A DNA stretch of 64,000 nt from Nocardioides dongkuii. Lineage in GTDB: Bacteria; Actinomycetota; Actinomycetes; Propionibacteriales; Nocardioidaceae. Below are positions 1 through 8,002 of this stretch, piece by piece. How positions within the stretch are numbered: position 1 is the first letter of the stretch; each line of letters opens with the position of its first letter. The stretch covers positions 4,090,001-4,154,000 of the forward strand of contig NZ_CP059903.1 of the NCBI RefSeq assembly GCF_014127485.1. The letters run 5' to 3'. The notes beneath the pieces are model-generated. The model had not been told where the DNA came from. It saw nothing but the letters and a program-made list of their open reading frames with translations, and did no database searches. The translations under genes and the position numbers were made by a program.

Positions 1-221
1 CGCGCCAGGTTGACGGTCACGCTGGCGGTCGCGGACCCGAGCTGGCGGTCGAGCGACTCGACGCTGTCGACGTCCTGGGTCTCGAGCACGACGTCCGCCG
101 CGGTCACGGCCAGCACCGGCAGCGCGATCATCGCCAGGACCAGCACGCTGCGCCCCTTGGCCCGCAGCGCGTCGCGCCGGGCCAGCCTCAGCGGCACGGT
201 CCAGCCCGACAGGAAGATCAC
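1..221 (-). CDS. ABC transporter permease, FtsX-like (N-terminal part only)
   Basis: This is the first part of a membrane permease that runs off the left edge of the window. It starts with GTG at 221, and its GTGA overlaps the stop codon of the ATPase gene by 4 bp. The visible 73 residues have a short polar start with the motif LARRDALRAKGRS. A single hydrophobic segment follows (about residues 25-42), then a polar extracytoplasmic stretch. This is the usual N-terminus of FtsX/MacB-type permeases. The partner ATPase is directly upstream, so the pair probably forms a lolCDE/MacB-like exporter. The substrate cannot be told, and the FtsX core domain lies outside the window. Confidence 0.75.
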   Translation of the reverse strand, partial: MIFLSGWTVPLRLARRDALRAKGRSVLVLAMIALPVLAVTAADVVLETQDVDSVESLDRQLGSATASVTVNLA

Positions 222-940
222 CGGGAGCCGTCCTCGACGAGGAGCGCGTCGACCGGGTCGGCGCCGGTCTCGTCGACCACCACCCCGTCGCGCAGGAAGA
301 CCACCCGGTCGGCCCACGCGGCGTGCCGGGCCTCGTGGGTGACCAGGACGCCGGCGGCGCCCGCGTCGCACCGGGCGCGCAGCAGGCGCAGGACCTCCTC
401 GCCGGTCTCGGTGTCGAGCGCCCCGGTCGGCTCGTCGGCGAGCACCAGCCGCCGCTCGCCGACGATGGCCCGCGCGATCGCCACCCGCTGCTGCTGGCCG
501 CCCGACATCTCGTCGGGGAACCGGTCGGCGAGGTCGACCAGGCCGACCTCCTCGAGCGCGTCGAGGGCCTTGCGGCGCGCGGCCCGGGTGCGCTCCCCGT
601 CGAGCTCGCGGGGCAGCGCGACGTTCTCGGCCGCGGTGAGCGCGGGGATCAGGTTGAAGTCCTGGAAGACGTAGCCCAGCGAGGTACGCCGCATCCGCGC
701 CCGCTCGGTGGCGCCCAGCGCGCCGAGGTCGACGCCCTCGACCGACACCGTGCCGGTGGTCGGGCTGTCGAGCCCGCCCGCGAGGGTGAGCAGCGTCGAC
801 TTGCCGGAGCCCGAGGGGCCCATGACGGCGACCAGCTCGCCGGCGTACGCGGAGAAGGAGACCTCGCGCAGCGCGCGCACCGCGGTCTCGCCCTCGCCGT
901 GGACGCGCGAGACCCGGTCCAGGCGCAGCACCGCGCTCAT
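218..940 (-). CDS. ABC transporter ATP-binding protein (LolD/MacB type)
   Basis: This 240-residue protein is a complete ABC ATPase. Walker A is GPSGSGKST near residue 41, the Q-loop is YVFQDFNL, the signature is SGGQQQR, Walker B is LVLADEPTGALD, and the H-loop is VLVTHEARHA. Its length and the sequence around the signature fit the MacB/LolD group, whose partners are FtsX-like permeases, and such a permease follows with a 4-bp GTGA overlap. The ATG at 940 overlaps the stop of the 51-residue gene upstream (ATGA). It would energise the permease at the cytoplasmic membrane. Transcription is probably controlled by the PadR repressor at the head of the operon. Confidence 0.93.
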   Translation of the reverse strand: MSAVLRLDRVSRVHGEGETAVRALREVSFSAYAGELVAVMGPSGSGKSTLLTLAGGLDSPTTGTVSVEGVDLGALGATERARMRRTSLGYVFQDFNLIPALTAAENVALPRELDGERTRAARRKALDALEEVGLVDLADRFPDEMSGGQQQRVAIARAIVGERRLVLADEPTGALDTETGEEVLRLLRARCDAGAAGVLVTHEARHAAWADRVVFLRDGVVVDETGADPVDALLVEDGSR

Positions 941-1092
941 CGCGCCTGCTCCGGCCGGGTCGGCCGCGTGCGTTCGGGTCGCTCGGCGCGGCGGGCGTCG
1001 GCCGCCCGGCGGAGGCGCTCGGCGCTCTGCCGCAGCCAGGACTCCTCGGCGCGCCGCAGCCGGCGCTGCTCGTCCTCGCCGAGCGGGGTCAC
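937..1092 (-). CDS. Small Arg/Glu-rich protein in the PadR-ABC operon
   Basis: This reading frame of 51 residues is easy to miss because of its size. It starts with GTG at 1092, overlapping the PadR stop codon as GTGA. It stops with TGA at 939-937, overlapping the ATG of the ATPase as ATGA. It therefore exactly fills the space between two genes with the 4-bp couplings used throughout this operon. The product (VTPLGEDEQRRLRRAEESW...) is mostly Arg, Glu and Ala, has no hydrophobic segment, and is probably one or two amphipathic helices. I do not recognise a family. It might be an accessory or regulatory peptide of the ABC exporter, or a spacer that keeps ribosomes coupled. Confidence 0.6.
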   Translation of the reverse strand: MTPLGEDEQRRLRRAEESWLRQSAERLRRAADARRAERPERTRPTRPEQAR

Positions 1093-1700
1093 CGGACCTC
1101 CTCCTCGGCAGCGGACGCGGCAGCGGACGCCGAGGTAGATGCCGCACCGGGAACCGGCGCCGGCATCTCGAGCGCGGCCCGCCGCAGCCGCGCCTCGCAG
1201 TGGTCGAGCCAGCGGACCTCGGCCTCGGCGCTGAAGACCAGCGAGTCGAGCACCAGGCTCCAGGCCAGGTCGGCGGGCTCGGCGGGACGGGCCGCTCGGC
1301 CGCTGCGCTTGAGCCGGGTGTAGTCCTGCAGGGCGCGCATCGTCGCGCTGCGCTGCTGCTGGATCACGGTGCCGACGTCGACGCCCGGGACGGTCACCGC
1401 GAGCGCGAGCTTGATCGCCAGCTCGTCACGCGGCGGCTGGGTGCGCTCGACCGGCGTCGTGAACCAGGCGGCCACCTCCTCGCGCCCCGGCCCGGTGATC
1501 CGGTAGACGACGTGGCCCTCGCCGTCGTCGCCCGCGCCCTCGACCAGTCCGTCCCGCTCCAGGCGGGTCAGGGTCGTGTAGACCTGCCCGACGTTGAGCG
1601 GCCAAGTGGCGCCCGTCCGCTGCTCGAACTCGCTGCGCAGCTGGTAGCCGTACATCGGCCCCTGCTCCAGCAGCGCCAGCAGTGCCTGCTTGACCGACAT
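1089..1700 (-). CDS. PadR family transcriptional regulator
   Basis: This 203-residue protein has the N-terminal winged helix of PadR proteins: ALLEQGPMYGYQLRSEFEQRTG, then the characteristic WPLNVGQVYTTLTRLERDGLVE, and a beta-wing GHVVYRITGPGREEV. A C-terminal helical region (about residues 95-180) should form the dimer interface. The ATG at 1700 has a GAGGAG ribosome site. It is the first gene of a four-gene unit with an ABC ATPase and an FtsX-like permease. In this class PadR usually represses the exporter and is released by a toxic ligand. Two tandem ATAC-N3-GTAT palindromes just upstream are the likely operator. The last 25 residues are Ala/Ser-rich and look unstructured. Confidence 0.92.
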   Translation of the reverse strand: MSVKQALLALLEQGPMYGYQLRSEFEQRTGATWPLNVGQVYTTLTRLERDGLVEGAGDDGEGHVVYRITGPGREEVAAWFTTPVERTQPPRDELAIKLALAVTVPGVDVGTVIQQQRSATMRALQDYTRLKRSGRAARPAEPADLAWSLVLDSLVFSAEAEVRWLDHCEARLRRAALEMPAPVPGAASTSASAAASAAEEEVR

Positions 1701-1720
1701 CGCGACTCCTCGGGTGATGG

Positions 1721-1744
1721 ATACCGAGTATGTATACCACGTAT
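1721..1744. promoter_or_regulatory. Probable PadR operator: two tandem ATAC-N3-GTAT palindromes
   Basis: Positions 1721-1731 read ATACCGAGTAT and 1734-1744 read ATACCACGTAT. They are two 11-bp palindromes with identical ATAC/GTAT arms, separated by only two bases. This AT-rich island stands out in very GC-rich DNA. It lies 21-44 bp upstream of the padR start and 48-71 bp upstream of the divergent dehydrogenase. The layout fits an autorepressor operator with two dimer sites on one face of the helix. The binding itself is inferred. Confidence 0.6.
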
Positions 1745-1791
1745 GCACCTGCCCCGACAGGGCTCGATGACCGGTGCGCCAGACTGCGCGC

Positions 1792-2550
1792 ATGCCCACC
1801 ACCCTGATCACCGGCGCGTCCTCCGGCCTCGGCGCCGAGATGGCCCGCCAGCTCGCCGCGAAGGGCGAGGACCTCGCGCTCTGCGCCCGCCGTACCGACC
1901 GCCTCGAGGAGCTGCGCGCCGAGATCCTCGCCGCGCACCCCGGCCGCCGGGTCGCGGTCCGCGCCCTCGACGTGAACGACCACGACCAGGTCTTCGAGGT
2001 GGTCCGGGGGTTCCGCGCCGACCTCGGCAGCCTCGACCGGGTCGTCGTGAACGCCGGCCTCGGCAAGGGCGCGCCGCTCGGGACCGGCGGCTTCGCCGCC
2101 AACAAGGAGACCGCGACGACGAACTTCGTCTCCGCGCTCGCCCAGTGCGAGGCGGCGATGGAGGTCTTCCGCGACCAGCGCGCCGGGCACCTCGTCGTCG
2201 TCTCGTCGATGTCGGCGATGCGCGGGATGCCCAAGACGCTCACGACGTACGCCGCGTCGAAGGCGGGCATCGCCCACCTCGCCGAGGGGCTGCGCACCGA
2301 GCTGTACGGCACCGAGCTCGGCCGCACCGTCCAGGTCACCGTCCTCTACCCCGGCTACATCGCCTCGGAGATGAACGAGAAGGTCGCGCAGCGGACGCCG
2401 CTGATGGCGCCCACCGACAAGGGCGTGCGCGCGATGGTCGCGGCGATCGAGAAGCGGGTCGACTCCGCCTGCGTGCCGCGACTGCCGTGGGCACCGCTGT
2501 CGGTGCTGATGAAGCACGCCCCGCTGCCGGTGCTCAAGCGCCTCATCTGA
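1792..2550 (+). CDS. SDR family NAD(P)-dependent oxidoreductase
   Basis: This 252-residue short-chain dehydrogenase has the cofactor motif TLITGASSGLG at the N-terminus, the structural NAG in VVVNAGLG, and the catalytic S-x12-Y-x3-K set in VVSSMSAMRGMPKTLTTYAASK. The acidic residue at the end of beta-2 is replaced by an Arg-rich turn (CARRTDR), which favours NADPH over NADH. I start it at the ATG at 1792 because the SDR fold begins there and CAGACT lies 6 nt upstream, as in a leaderless promoter. An in-frame start at 1774 would add six residues. The substrate is unknown. It is divergent from padR and may share its regulated promoter region. Confidence 0.9.
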   Translation: MPTTLITGASSGLGAEMARQLAAKGEDLALCARRTDRLEELRAEILAAHPGRRVAVRALDVNDHDQVFEVVRGFRADLGSLDRVVVNAGLGKGAPLGTGGFAANKETATTNFVSALAQCEAAMEVFRDQRAGHLVVVSSMSAMRGMPKTLTTYAASKAGIAHLAEGLRTELYGTELGRTVQVTVLYPGYIASEMNEKVAQRTPLMAPTDKGVRAMVAAIEKRVDSACVPRLPWAPLSVLMKHAPLPVLKRLI

Positions 2551-2604
2551 CCGCGGCGCCCCGGCCGTCTTGTCCCGGCGCGGGGCCCGGCGCACCATCG
2601 AGTG

Positions 2605-3012
2605 GTGGACGCGGAGGTGGTCGTCAAGGTCGGCGTGGTCCTCGCCGTCCTCGTCGCCCTCTGGGTGGCCGCCGACTGGCAGCGGTACCGCCGCCGCGCC
2701 GTCCGGCTCGGGCGGGCCCTGCACCTCGTCGACCCTCCGCCCCCGACCCCCGACGGCCCGCCGATCGAGCAGCTCGCCGCGACCGCCGAGCGGCTGCGCT
2801 CCACGGTGCGGCACGCACCGCCGGGCACCCCGGTCGCCCGGCTGCGCGGCTGGCAGGCGGCGTACGACGACGTGCTGGCCGCCGCGTGCCGGTGCCTGGA
2901 CCTCGAGCACCGGCTGCGGGACCTGCCAGAAGGCCCGCAGCGCGACCTGGAGCGCGAGCGGGTGGAGCGGCTGCTGGTGGCGCACGGCCTGCTGCTGCGG
3001 CCCCCGGCCTGA
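2605..3012 (+). CDS. Small membrane-anchored protein of unknown function
   Basis: The product of about 135 residues starts with one hydrophobic helix (VVVKVGVVLAVLVALWVAA, roughly residues 4-22), followed by a basic stop-transfer cluster (RYRRRAVR). The rest is a cytoplasmic helical domain rich in Leu, Arg and Glu. I recognise no family. Two adjacent GTG codons at 2602 and 2605 could start it. I prefer 2605 because CACCAT lies 6 nt upstream, the usual leaderless spacing in this window. A strong hairpin terminator follows 10 bp after the stop codon. Confidence 0.7.
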   Translation: MDAEVVVKVGVVLAVLVALWVAADWQRYRRRAVRLGRALHLVDPPPPTPDGPPIEQLAATAERLRSTVRHAPPGTPVARLRGWQAAYDDVLAAACRCLDLEHRLRDLPEGPQRDLERERVERLLVAHGLLLRPPA

Positions 3013-3022
3013 CACGCGGAAC

Positions 3023-3053
3023 GGCGCCCGGGACCCCGTGGGTCCCGGGCGCC
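3023..3053. terminator. Bidirectional hairpin terminator (14-bp perfect stem)
   Basis: Bases 3023-3036 are perfectly complementary to 3040-3053, with a 3-nt loop (CGT). The hairpin lies between the converging genes ending at 3012 (plus) and 3086 (minus), so it can serve both. There is no T-run, as is usual for actinobacterial terminators. Confidence 0.85.
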
Positions 3054-3085
3054 GCCCGTGCTGCTGTGTTGCTGCTGCCGACCGG

Positions 3086-6000
3086 TCAGTCGGTCCCGGT
3101 GACCACCGAGACGTACGTCGGGTCGTCGGACCCGGCGTAGTTCAGCATCCCGAAGTACCGCGTGTCGGCCGTCAGGCCGCTCCAGGACAGGTCGAACGCC
3201 GTCTGCTGGTTCGCCTGCACCGGCACCGGGTTCGGGTCCACGGTGAGGTTGCCCTGGTCCGGGACCCCGCCGACGCCGAAGTAGCGCAGCTCGTAGTCGA
3301 TCGGGCTGCCCGCGGAACCGGCGGCGAACCCGTCGACCTGGACCAGGTACGTCCCGGCGGCGAGCTCCTCGGCCATGAACAGCTCGTCGGCCGAACCGGT
3401 CGCCGCCTCGCCCACGAGCCCCGTCACCGTCGCCGGGCTGCACGAGGTGGCGCTGTAGACGTACATGTCGAGGTCGGCGGAGTCGTCGGTCGCGTCGAGC
3501 TCGAACCGGGACAGGTCGGTGCCCTCGGTCACCTGGACGCACTCGATGGCGTAGTCGCCCTCCGGCACGCCGCCCGGGAACGACTCGGCGGGCGTGAGGC
3601 CCACCGGGTCGACCTGGAGGGTGCCGGTGTAGCCGGCCGTGATCGGGACCCGCACCTCACCGCTGGTGCCCTCGCCCTCGACCAGGTCGGGGGCGTCGAC
3701 GGCCACCGGCTGCAGGACGATCGGCATCCGGACCTTGGTGGGGCCGGTCAGGGTGACCGAGCCCTTGGCCCACTGGTTGAGCGGCGCGGTGGTGCGCGTG
3801 AACCGGAAGGTGACGTCGTTGACGTCGCCCGCCCGCGTCGCGGTGATGCCCGGGCGGGTCTTCACCGTGAAGCCGGGCACGTTCACCTTGATCTTCCAGC
3901 GGCCCTTCATCGAGGAGCGGAAGCTCCGCGTGAACGACGTCTGGCCGGTCACCCCGCTCTGCGCCAGCGACGGCACGTTGAGGTCCTTGGCCTCGATGGC
4001 CCGGACGCCGGTGTTGGCGACGCCGAGCCCGGTGAGGAAGCCGCGCCAGTCCTGGGCGTCGGAGGTGACGAACAGGCCGGGCTTGAGGAACTTCCTCGGC
4101 TGCACCTGGCCGGCACCCTGGCCGAACCAGTCCTTGGAGCGGCGGCCGTCGGCGTTCCTGACGCTCTTCGCCGTGGTCATCATCGCCGACTTCACGTCCA
4201 TCGGCTCCCAGCGGGGGCGGTTGCCGAGGATGAAGGCCGCGAGGCCGGAGATGTGCGGAGCGGCCATCGAGGTACCGGAGTAGAGGTCGTACTTGCGACC
4301 GGAGTTCGACGGCGGGGCCACCGCCGCGAGGACGCTGACGCCCGGTGCCGCGATGTCCGGCTTGAGCAGGTCGGCGTCGTTGGCCAGGGCCGGACCGCGC
4401 GAGGAGAACCCGCCCACCTGGGGCAGCGGGGTCTTCTTCTTCGTGAGGTTCCCGAGCTCGAACCTCGCCGTGGCACCGGCGCCCGCGGAGGCGATGTAGC
4501 TCATCACCTGCGGGGTCTCGGTGTGCGGGATGTGCACGGTCGGGACGGTGTGGAAGTCGGCGTCCAGGCTGCCCTCGGTGGCGTTGGCGAGCAGCATCGC
4601 GACCCCGCCGGCGCGCTTGACCTCGGCGCTCTTGGCGACCCGGTCGTAGCCGCCACGGATGCAGACCACCATCTTGCCGGTGACCTTGGCCGGGTCGAGC
4701 GTGTCCGGGCCGCACAGGGCGGCGTCGGCGGCGTCGCCGCCGGCGACGACGGAGGCCTCGGCGGTGACCAGGGGCTTGGCGGGGAGCTTCTCGGCCGCGA
4801 TCGACGCGCCGAGGATCTTGCGGCCGTTGCCCAGCACCAGGGTGTTCTCGAAGAGGGCGTGCGTGCTCGCCGCGACCGTGGTCAGCCAGGGGCTGTTGTG
4901 CGCCACGGTGGAGGCGCCGGGGCCGGAGTTGCCCGCGGAGGCGCTCACGAAGACGCCGGCCTCGGCCGCGCCCTCGAAGGCGAGCTCGACCACGTCGACG
5001 ACGGTGTCGGTGGCGCCGGAGATCGAGAAGTTGAGGACGTCGGCGCCGTCGGAGACCGCGTCGTCGACGGCGGCGAGGATCGCGCTGTTGTAGCAGCCGC
5101 CCGTGTCGGGGTCGGTGTCCTCCCAGCAGACCTTGTAGATCGCGAGCTTCGCGGCCGGGGCCATGCCGGAGAGTGCCTTGAACCTGCGGCCCTCCACCCG
5201 GGCGTTGACCTTGGCGTTGCCGGCGGCCGTGCCGGCGGTGTGGGTGCCGTGCCCGTCGCCGTCACGGGTGGAGATGAACTCGTCCGGGGAGATGTTCGCG
5301 GGATCGGTCGCCGCGAGGAAGGTCTCGGGGTAGTAGCGGGCGCCGACGATCTTGGTCGTGCACAGGGACGCGGTCCACGCCTCGCCCGGCTCGCACTCGC
5401 CCCGGAAGACGCCGCCGTCGGCCTTCTCCATCCGGGTCGCGGTGCCCTTCATGGAGATGTCCCACTTCGTCTTCGCCTTGCGCGTGAGGCGGTTGCCGGC
5501 GAACGACTTCGACTCCGGCCAGATGCCGCTGTCGAGGTCGGCGATGACGACGCCGGCGCCGGCCCGCTTCTGGCCGCCGAACTTGGTCCAGGCGCCGTTC
5601 TTGCCGGTCATGCCGAGGAAGTCCGGCGAGCGCCAGGTGTCGAGCTCGCGCGCGACGTCCTTCTCAATGGCCAGCACGCGGCGGTCGGTGGCCAGGTCCA
5701 TGGCCTGCTCCGCGGTCAGCTGCGCGGCGAAGCCGTTCGTGGCGACCGTGTAGCTGCGGTCGACCTCGGCGCCCACCTCGTCGGCGATCCGCGCGTGGCT
5801 GGTGCGCAGGCGCTCGGCGTACGCGCGGGAGTCACCGCTGTCGGCACGGAACACCGCACCGGGGGCGCGGGCGGCGGCACGGGCGGCCACCGCGGGCTCC
5901 TGCAGGACGACCACGTAGCGGCCGTCGGTGAACCGGGTCGGCTTGGCGCCGGCCGGCAGGGCGACGTTCTCGTCGGCCGAGACGCTGCCCGCGGCGGTGG

Positions 6001-6100
6001 CCGCAGGCACGCTGGCAAGGAGGGCGGCGACCACCGCTCCCGCCGACGCGAGGCCGACGAGGCGCTTCTGGCGCCCGGACCCCAACCTGTGATTGAGCAC
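3086..6100 (-). CDS. Secreted S8 serine protease (subtilisin family)
   Basis: This 1004-residue precursor has a signal peptide (residues 1-36, hydrophobic core AVVAALLASVPAATAA) and an inhibitor I9-type propeptide (about 60-150). The S8 catalytic domain carries Asp190 in ADLDSG, His284 in GDGHGTHTAG, oxyanion Asn391 in SAGNSGPG and Ser611 in SGTSMAAPH. A protease-associated (PA) insert lies between Asn and Ser (about 430-545), as in the cucumisin-like branch. The C-terminal 300 residues include a Fn-III-like region and a PPC-like beta domain (DLDMYVYSATS, near 865). The GTG start at 6100 has an AGGAG ribosome site. The enzyme should act outside the cell as a nutritional or maturation protease. 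It is transcribed alone. Confidence 0.95.
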   Translation of the reverse strand: MLNHRLGSGRQKRLVGLASAGAVVAALLASVPAATAAGSVSADENVALPAGAKPTRFTDGRYVVVLQEPAVAARAAARAPGAVFRADSGDSRAYAERLRTSHARIADEVGAEVDRSYTVATNGFAAQLTAEQAMDLATDRRVLAIEKDVARELDTWRSPDFLGMTGKNGAWTKFGGQKRAGAGVVIADLDSGIWPESKSFAGNRLTRKAKTKWDISMKGTATRMEKADGGVFRGECEPGEAWTASLCTTKIVGARYYPETFLAATDPANISPDEFISTRDGDGHGTHTAGTAAGNAKVNARVEGRRFKALSGMAPAAKLAIYKVCWEDTDPDTGGCYNSAILAAVDDAVSDGADVLNFSISGATDTVVDVVELAFEGAAEAGVFVSASAGNSGPGASTVAHNSPWLTTVAASTHALFENTLVLGNGRKILGASIAAEKLPAKPLVTAEASVVAGGDAADAALCGPDTLDPAKVTGKMVVCIRGGYDRVAKSAEVKRAGGVAMLLANATEGSLDADFHTVPTVHIPHTETPQVMSYIASAGAGATARFELGNLTKKKTPLPQVGGFSSRGPALANDADLLKPDIAAPGVSVLAAVAPPSNSGRKYDLYSGTSMAAPHISGLAAFILGNRPRWEPMDVKSAMMTTAKSVRNADGRRSKDWFGQGAGQVQPRKFLKPGLFVTSDAQDWRGFLTGLGVANTGVRAIEAKDLNVPSLAQSGVTGQTSFTRSFRSSMKGRWKIKVNVPGFTVKTRPGITATRAGDVNDVTFRFTRTTAPLNQWAKGSVTLTGPTKVRMPIVLQPVAVDAPDLVEGEGTSGEVRVPITAGYTGTLQVDPVGLTPAESFPGGVPEGDYAIECVQVTEGTDLSRFELDATDDSADLDMYVYSATSCSPATVTGLVGEAATGSADELFMAEELAAGTYLVQVDGFAAGSAGSPIDYELRYFGVGGVPDQGNLTVDPNPVPVQANQQTAFDLSWSGLTADTRYFGMLNYAGSDDPTYVSVVTGTD

Positions 6101-6160
6101 GACGTTCTCCTGACTGGTCGTTCCCGGACCGGCGCGAGCGCGCCGGCCGGGGGCACGATC

Positions 6161-6189
6161 ACCTAAGAGGACTACCTCGGCGTGGTCAA
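6161..6189 (-). promoter_or_regulatory. Sigma-70-like promoter of the S8 protease gene
   Basis: On the minus strand TTGACC (6189-6184) and TTAGGT (6166-6161) are separated by exactly 17 bp, a good housekeeping-type promoter. The 60-base leader downstream contains a GC-rich dyad with 8-bp arms at 6129-6146. The promoter is inferred from sequence alone. Confidence 0.5.
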
Positions 6190-6266
6190 GGGTCTGCGCG
6201 GCCGTAACCCAAATGTTGCGTGCCAGTAGCCCGTTCGGGTGAGGGCCACCCCGGGGCGGCGGCCGC

Positions 6267-6950
6267 TCAGCGGTACGTGAGCGCGTCGCCGGCGAGGTGG
6301 GCGTGCTCGTTGAAGGTGAGCAGCCGGGGTCCGGTGGACCCGACCACGACGCGGGTGACCGAGGAGTTCACGACCACGGTGTTGAACCGGGCCCACAGGC
6401 GCGCGGTGGCCGAGAGGTCGCCGTCGTCGGGCCCGGCGGGCGGGTGCACCAGGTCGGCGCAGGCGGCGGCGACCGGCCCGCCGGAGGTCACCACGACCAC
6501 CGTGCCGCCCGGGCCCGCCTGCTCGCAGGCGCGGCGCAGCGAGTCGCGCACCCGGGCGAGGAACGCGGCGTACGACTCGGGGTAGTCCTCGTCGTGCCGG
6601 CCGCTGGTCCAGCGCGCGGTGGCCTGCTCGAAGAGCGCCTGGAAGGCCCGCCGGTCCAGCTCGCCCTCGGGCAGGTCGGGGTGGCGCGCGACCACGCCGA
6701 GGTGGTCGAACTCGTCCCACCCGGGGTCGACGCCGGCGGCGAGGTCCCAGCCGGCCCCCTCGAGCATCGCGTCCACGGTCTCGCAGTGGCGGCGCATGCC
6801 GCCGCGGACCACGACCGTCGGGACCGTGCCGCTCGCGGCGAGGTGGGCGCCGAGCAGCCGGCCCTGCTGCCACCCGGTCTCGGAGAGCACGTCGTAGTCG
6901 TCGGCGCCGAACGAGGCCTGCCCGTGCCGGACGAGGAGCAGCCGCCCCAT
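6267..6950 (-). CDS. Histidine phosphatase family protein
   Basis: This 227-residue protein belongs to the phosphoglycerate-mutase-like superfamily. The phosphorylated His is in LLLVRHGQASFG (about residue 10), and the second His region is VVVVTSGGPVAAA. In the latter the usual GH is replaced by SG, so the canonical second His is not obvious at this point. The ATG at 6950 shares one base with the stop codon of the phosphotransferase gene (TGATG), so the two are translated together. In Nocardioides and Mycobacterium this phosphatase commonly sits beside an acyl-CoA-dehydrogenase-associated phosphotransferase. A role in CoA-thioester or phospho-ester metabolism is an inference. Confidence 0.85.
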   Translation of the reverse strand: MGRLLLVRHGQASFGADDYDVLSETGWQQGRLLGAHLAASGTVPTVVVRGGMRRHCETVDAMLEGAGWDLAAGVDPGWDEFDHLGVVARHPDLPEGELDRRAFQALFEQATARWTSGRHDEDYPESYAAFLARVRDSLRRACEQAGPGGTVVVVTSGGPVAAACADLVHPPAGPDDGDLSATARLWARFNTVVVNSSVTRVVVGSTGPRLLTFNEHAHLAGDALTYR

Positions 6951-8002
6951 CAGCGGGTCTCGTCGACCAGGCGGCGGCAGCGCGCCTCGAGGTACTGCAC
7001 GGCCGGGCCGAACACGGCGTACGCCTCGTTGGTGGTCTGCCCGTGGGCGTAGCGGTACCAGATCTGCTGGGCGATCACCGCGAGCCGGAAGAGCCCGAAC
7101 ACCTCGTAGAAGCGCCACTGGTCCGGCGACACGTCGTACCCCGCCCGGGAGCAGTAGCGCTCGACGATCTCGGCGCGGGTCCACATGCCCGGCGCGTTGG
7201 AGGGCTGGCGCCGGAACATCTGGAACACCTCGTCGTCCCCGGCCTCGACCCAGTAGGCCATCGAGCCGCCGAGGTCCATCAGCGGGTCGCCGACGGTGGC
7301 CATCTCCCAGTCGAGGACGCCGACGATGCGGGTCGGGTCGTCGGGCGCGAGCACCAGGTTGTCGAGGCGGAAGTCGTTGTGCACCAGCACCTGGGCGACG
7401 TCGGCGGGCTGGTGCTGCTCGAGCCACGACGTCACGTCGGACCAGTCGCCGGTGTCGTCGGTGCGGGCCTTCGCGAACCGGCTCGTCCAGCCGGCGACCT
7501 GGCGGCCGACGTACCCCTCGCCGCGGCCGAGCGCGGCCAGCTCGGGGTGCCGGGTGACGTCGACGGAGTGCAGCTCGGTGAGCACGTCCCAGGCGTTGCG
7601 GCACAGCCGGGAGACCTCGTCGGCCGTCATGGCGCCGGGCAGGTCGCGGCGCAGGATCGTGCCCTCGACCTTCTCCATCACGTAGAACGGCGAGCCGATG
7701 AGCGACTCGTCCTCGCAGAGGCCGACCATCGCCGGCACGTGCGGGAAGACCGGCGCGAGCGCGGCCTGGATCCGGTGCTCGCGGGCCATGTCGTGGGCGC
7801 CCGCGGCCTTCTGCCCCGCCGGCGGGCGGCGCAGGATCAGCTCACGGTCGGGCAGCCGCAGCAGGTAGGTGAGGTTGGAGGCGCCGCCGGCGAACTGCCG
7901 CACCTCGCTGATCTCGCCCAGGCCGAGCCAGGCGGCGACCGCCTCGGTGTCGAAGGCGTCCTCGTCGCGGACCGGCCGCGCCGGGTTGCCGTCGGTGCTC
8001 AT
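6950..8002 (-). CDS. Phosphotransferase family protein (APH fold, FadE-linked type)
   Basis: This 350-residue kinase-like protein has a Gly-rich nucleotide loop (FAGGASNLTYLL), a Lys/Arg-rich strand (LILRRPP), the Brenner catalytic motif VLVHNDFRLDNLVL, and the metal motif VLDWEMATVGDPLMDLG. It matches the phosphotransferase domain fused to or neighbouring acyl-CoA dehydrogenases (ACAD10/11-like), which phosphorylates hydroxyacyl-CoA intermediates. The start at 8002 overlaps the stop of the upstream SDR by 4 bp (ATGA), and its own stop overlaps the histidine phosphatase start. Kinase, phosphatase and SDR therefore form a single translational unit next to fadB and a thiolase, consistent with hydroxy-fatty-acid catabolism. 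Confidence 0.92.
   Translation of the reverse strand: MSTDGNPARPVRDEDAFDTEAVAAWLGLGEISEVRQFAGGASNLTYLLRLPDRELILRRPPAGQKAAGAHDMAREHRIQAALAPVFPHVPAMVGLCEDESLIGSPFYVMEKVEGTILRRDLPGAMTADEVSRLCRNAWDVLTELHSVDVTRHPELAALGRGEGYVGRQVAGWTSRFAKARTDDTGDWSDVTSWLEQHQPADVAQVLVHNDFRLDNLVLAPDDPTRIVGVLDWEMATVGDPLMDLGGSMAYWVEAGDDEVFQMFRRQPSNAPGMWTRAEIVERYCSRAGYDVSPDQWRFYEVFGLFRLAVIAQQIWYRYAHGQTTNEAYAVFGPAVQYLEARCRRLVDETR

Noticed and set aside
2570..6166. A 1198-residue plus-strand open frame antisense to the subtilase
   Set aside because: It lacks any recognisable domain, has Arg/Gly/Val-rich shadow composition, and the minus strand encodes a full S8 protease with all catalytic motifs.
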